From an uncultured Clostridia bacterium (lineage in GTDB: Bacteria; Bacillota; Clostridia; Oscillospirales; Acutalibacteraceae): a DNA stretch of 8,000 bases. The DNA is taken from NCBI GenBank assembly GCA_947171615.1, contig CAMVYG010000098.1:1-8000 (forward strand), written 5' to 3'. Below the pieces are notes generated by a model, which worked only from the letters and a program-made list of their open reading frames with translations, ran no database searches and was not told where the DNA came from. Both the position numbers and the translations under genes were made by a program. Below, one piece after another: positions 6,211-8,000 of this stretch; the stretch's first letter is position 1, and the number at the start of each line of letters is the position of its first letter.

Positions 6211-7824
6211 CTAACCGCCTGCCTGCCCTTCCGGGCCGGAACTTACGATCACCGTGATGGTAGAGCCGTAATCCAGAGACTCCCCTTCCTCATGGTCCTT
6301 ATAGCGGATCACATAACCGGGTTCTACGTCCTCGCTGGCTTCCTCCTCCTGCACCGGAGTGAAACCGTTCTTAACCAGAAGCTTTTGCAGATCGGCAAAG
6401 CTGATGCCCTGAATCGCCGGAAGCGTTCTGGTAGGGCTGCCCTTGCTCACCGTTACCAATACCGTATCGCCCTGGGCAATGGACTCTCCCTGGAAAGGGC
6501 TTTGGCTGATGATATTGCCCTCTTCCACCGTTTCACTGAAGATGCGGTCAGAAACCTTCAGCTTAAAGTCACATTCCCCGTGTCCCACCTTTTTGACCCA
6601 ATCATCATAGCTCTGATTGACCAGATTGGGGACAACCAGCGCTTCTTCAGATGCGCTGCCGTGATCAAAAATTTTCTGAATATCACCGATAGACATACCG
6701 GCGTCCCCCAGCCACATAGTGGCCACAATAACCAGCGCCACCAGCGTGATCACACAGGAGCCGATCAGCCATACCGCAGGCGGAAGGCCCTTATTCTGCG
6801 GAAGATCCATATCAATGGGAGGAAGCCGGCGGATCGCCTCGGTTTGGTCCACCTCGTTCACGATAGCAGGAGCCGCGGAAAGCTCCGTTTTGAACCGTTC
6901 AAAGCTGGCAGTACGCACATTGGGCTTCACCTGCAGGGCATTAGCGATTGCTGTAACAGCAAATGGAGGCAATGATTTCAAAACCTCTTTGGAAATCATC
7001 AGACGCTGATCATGCAGGCGCTCCGGAGCCTCCTGAGGCAGATGCCCCGTCAAAGCAAACAGCATGGAAGCCGCCAGGCCGTATACATCGCTTGCCTCGC
7101 CGCAAACCGCTTTTTCACTGTACTGTTCAAGTGCGGCACAGCCGGAAAACAGCTCCGCCGCTAAAGGAGAACCAACCTGGCGGATCGATGCAATGGAAAA
7201 ACCGCTGATAAAAAGCGCCCCGCTTTTTGTAACACGCAGCGTATCAGGCGATATTCCCAGATGAGAGATCCCCAGGGAATTCATGAGTCCCAGAGCTGTC
7301 AAAACCGGCATAAAGATCCGGTTTGTCTCATTCCAGCTAAGACTTCCCCCTGCGTTTTCCACATAACGCCGTAAGGAAAGAGCCGGTATGTATTCATAAA
7401 CAGCATAGGCTGTATAATTCTCTTCAAAAATATCCAGTACGGAAACGACCACAGTTAATTCCCGCAAACGGCTGACGCCCTTGGAAAGCTGCACAAAATC
7501 CTGCAACTGACGCTCAAATTCCACCTCGCACCCCGATACGGGCATAACGCTCTGATCGTCTGGGCGCCGGGAAGCTAAAGACGCAGGAAAAAACTCTCGG
7601 ATCTCCACCACACGCTTTGTGGTGCGATCCAGAGCCGCATAGGTTATGCCTTCTCCGTTAATTGCCTTGACACGCCCGATCACATACCGGGCGGCAAGCT
7701 CCGTATGGTACCGAAGCCCGCCCTGGATTTGAGCTTTTCCATTGTCCCATCCGCACACAGGACAAATCTCGCCCTCCTCCGGACGGTAGCCGGCAAAGCA
7801 ATTCATGCACAGCTTGCTTTCCAT
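6211..7824 (-). CDS. Zinc-ribbon / pseudokinase / transmembrane / two-PASTA envelope protein
   Basis: A 537-residue protein (numbered from the ATG at 7824). A zinc ribbon is formed by CMNC (6-9) and CPVC (21-24). Residues about 46-320 follow the Ser/Thr kinase fold of clostridial zinc-ribbon kinases, but the key positions are changed: the glycine loop is degenerate (GRVKAINGEG), the VAIK lysine is Arg76 in EIREFFP, HRD is HLG (188-190) and DFG is GFS (208-210). SDVYGL (245-250) of the kinase C-lobe is kept. A single membrane segment (about 350-371) is followed by two PASTA repeats (about 396-462 and 463-530) expected outside the cell, where PASTA domains bind peptidoglycan fragments or beta-lactams in PrkC/StkP-type kinases. 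The protein is therefore probably a non-catalytic envelope sensor or scaffold; its partner is unknown. GGAGG at 7830-7834 precedes the ATG by five bases; a GTG four codons upstream (7836) is an alternative start. Confidence 0.85.
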   Translation of the reverse strand: MESKLCMNCFAGYRPEEGEICPVCGWDNGKAQIQGGLRYHTELAARYVIGRVKAINGEGITYAALDRTTKRVVEIREFFPASLASRRPDDQSVMPVSGCEVEFERQLQDFVQLSKGVSRLRELTVVVSVLDIFEENYTAYAVYEYIPALSLRRYVENAGGSLSWNETNRIFMPVLTALGLMNSLGISHLGISPDTLRVTKSGALFISGFSIASIRQVGSPLAAELFSGCAALEQYSEKAVCGEASDVYGLAASMLFALTGHLPQEAPERLHDQRLMISKEVLKSLPPFAVTAIANALQVKPNVRTASFERFKTELSAAPAIVNEVDQTEAIRRLPPIDMDLPQNKGLPPAVWLIGSCVITLVALVIVATMWLGDAGMSIGDIQKIFDHGSASEEALVVPNLVNQSYDDWVKKVGHGECDFKLKVSDRIFSETVEEGNIISQSPFQGESIAQGDTVLVTVSKGSPTRTLPAIQGISFADLQKLLVKNGFTPVQEEEASEDVEPGYVIRYKDHEEGESLDYGSTITVIVSSGPEGQAGG

Positions 7825-7963
7825 CTCGTCCTCCACTTTCCCTCAAAGCCGCCTTACGGCAGGCTTTTTCCAGACAAAGAAAAAACTTTTTTCAGGGTGT
7901 TCCCTGACTTCCGACAGATATCTCCGATCATTTTATCATAAAGCATTTTTGAGAAAGGCGGTA
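7825..7963 (-). promoter_or_regulatory. Structured leader and possible promoter of the pseudokinase gene
   Basis: Read on the minus strand, an AT-rich TATGATAAAAT (7934-7944) could hold a -10 box, but no matching -35 box is clear. Downstream come a perfect TCAGGG/CCCTGA hairpin with a 4-base loop (7892-7907), a perfect palindrome GAAAAAACTTTTTTC (7879-7893), and a hairpin AAAGCC-(T)-GCC-GTAA-GGC-GGCTTT (7845-7867) closed by a GNRA-type GTAA loop. The ribosome site follows directly. The series of stems may influence translation or transcription through the leader; no known riboswitch class is recognised. Confidence 0.35.
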
Positions 7964-7998
7964 CTTTTGCGAAGCAAAAGGGAAGCACTGCGTGCTTC
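7964..7998. repeat. Two tandem short perfect palindromes
   Basis: CTTTTGC-GAA-GCAAAAG (7964-7980) and GAAGCAC-TGC-GTGCTTC (7982-7998) are each 7-bp perfect stems with 3-base loops, separated by one base. Neither is followed by a T-run in either direction inside the window. The compact paired-palindrome form resembles REP-like intergenic repeats, or the end of a transcription unit lying beyond the right edge. Copy number elsewhere cannot be seen here. Confidence 0.55.
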
Positions 7999-8000
7999 AG

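Noticed and set aside
6190..6975. Long plus-strand open frame of 261 codons
   Set aside because: It lies wholly antisense to the PASTA/pseudokinase gene, has no recognisable domain and no supporting ribosome site. The minus-strand frame shows clear domains throughout.
7845..7869. Plus-strand intrinsic terminator (hairpin followed by TTTTT)
   Set aside because: The shape fits a terminator, but no plus-strand gene ends anywhere near it; the only plus-strand gene stops at 5189. It is better read as a leader hairpin on the minus strand.

Overview
The window looks like chromosome of a Gram-positive, spore-forming gut-type Clostridia, most plausibly Oscillospiraceae or a close relative. The evidence is strong purine-rich Shine-Dalgarno sites, a SpoVB-family flippase, a zinc-ribbon/kinase-like/PASTA protein of a type common in that group, and a WYL-family regulator. 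The assignment is inference from gene style. The DNA is gene-dense, with no gap over 300 bases. I saw no rRNA, tRNA, CRISPR array or transposase.

Region 1 (1-2446, minus strand) is a restriction-modification locus. A 660-residue protein joins an HsdR_N-type PD-(D/E)XK nuclease domain to an N6-adenine methyltransferase, as in two-subunit BcgI-like enzymes. It is followed by a specificity (S) subunit that runs off the left edge. The S reading frame is open across the end of the first gene in the -1 frame. At the junction there is a T_TTT_TTT heptamer with a purine-rich Shine-Dalgarno-like tract upstream and a branched stem structure starting 5 nt downstream. This is the arrangement of a programmed -1 ribosomal frameshift that would fuse the nuclease-methylase to its specificity subunit. 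It is the most interesting signal in the window.

Region 2 (2492-3508, minus strand) is prmA, the ribosomal protein L11 methyltransferase, with a clear sigma-A-type promoter. The restriction locus lies directly downstream in the same direction with no visible terminator between them.

Region 3 (3579-5189, plus strand) is a SpoVB/MurJ-like lipid-linked oligosaccharide flippase, divergent from prmA. Its 3' end overlaps the convergent regulator gene by 13 nt and contains the stem-loop terminator that serves that gene.

Region 4 (5177-8000, minus strand) is a probable two-gene unit. An envelope protein with an N-terminal zinc ribbon, a kinase fold that has lost its catalytic residues (a pseudokinase), one membrane segment and two PASTA domains comes first. 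A helix-turn-helix/WYL/WCX regulator with a degenerate WYL triad follows. The upstream leader is rich in inverted repeats, and two tight tandem palindromes sit at the right edge. Both the flippase and the PASTA protein point to the cell envelope, but a functional link between them is only suggested by proximity.
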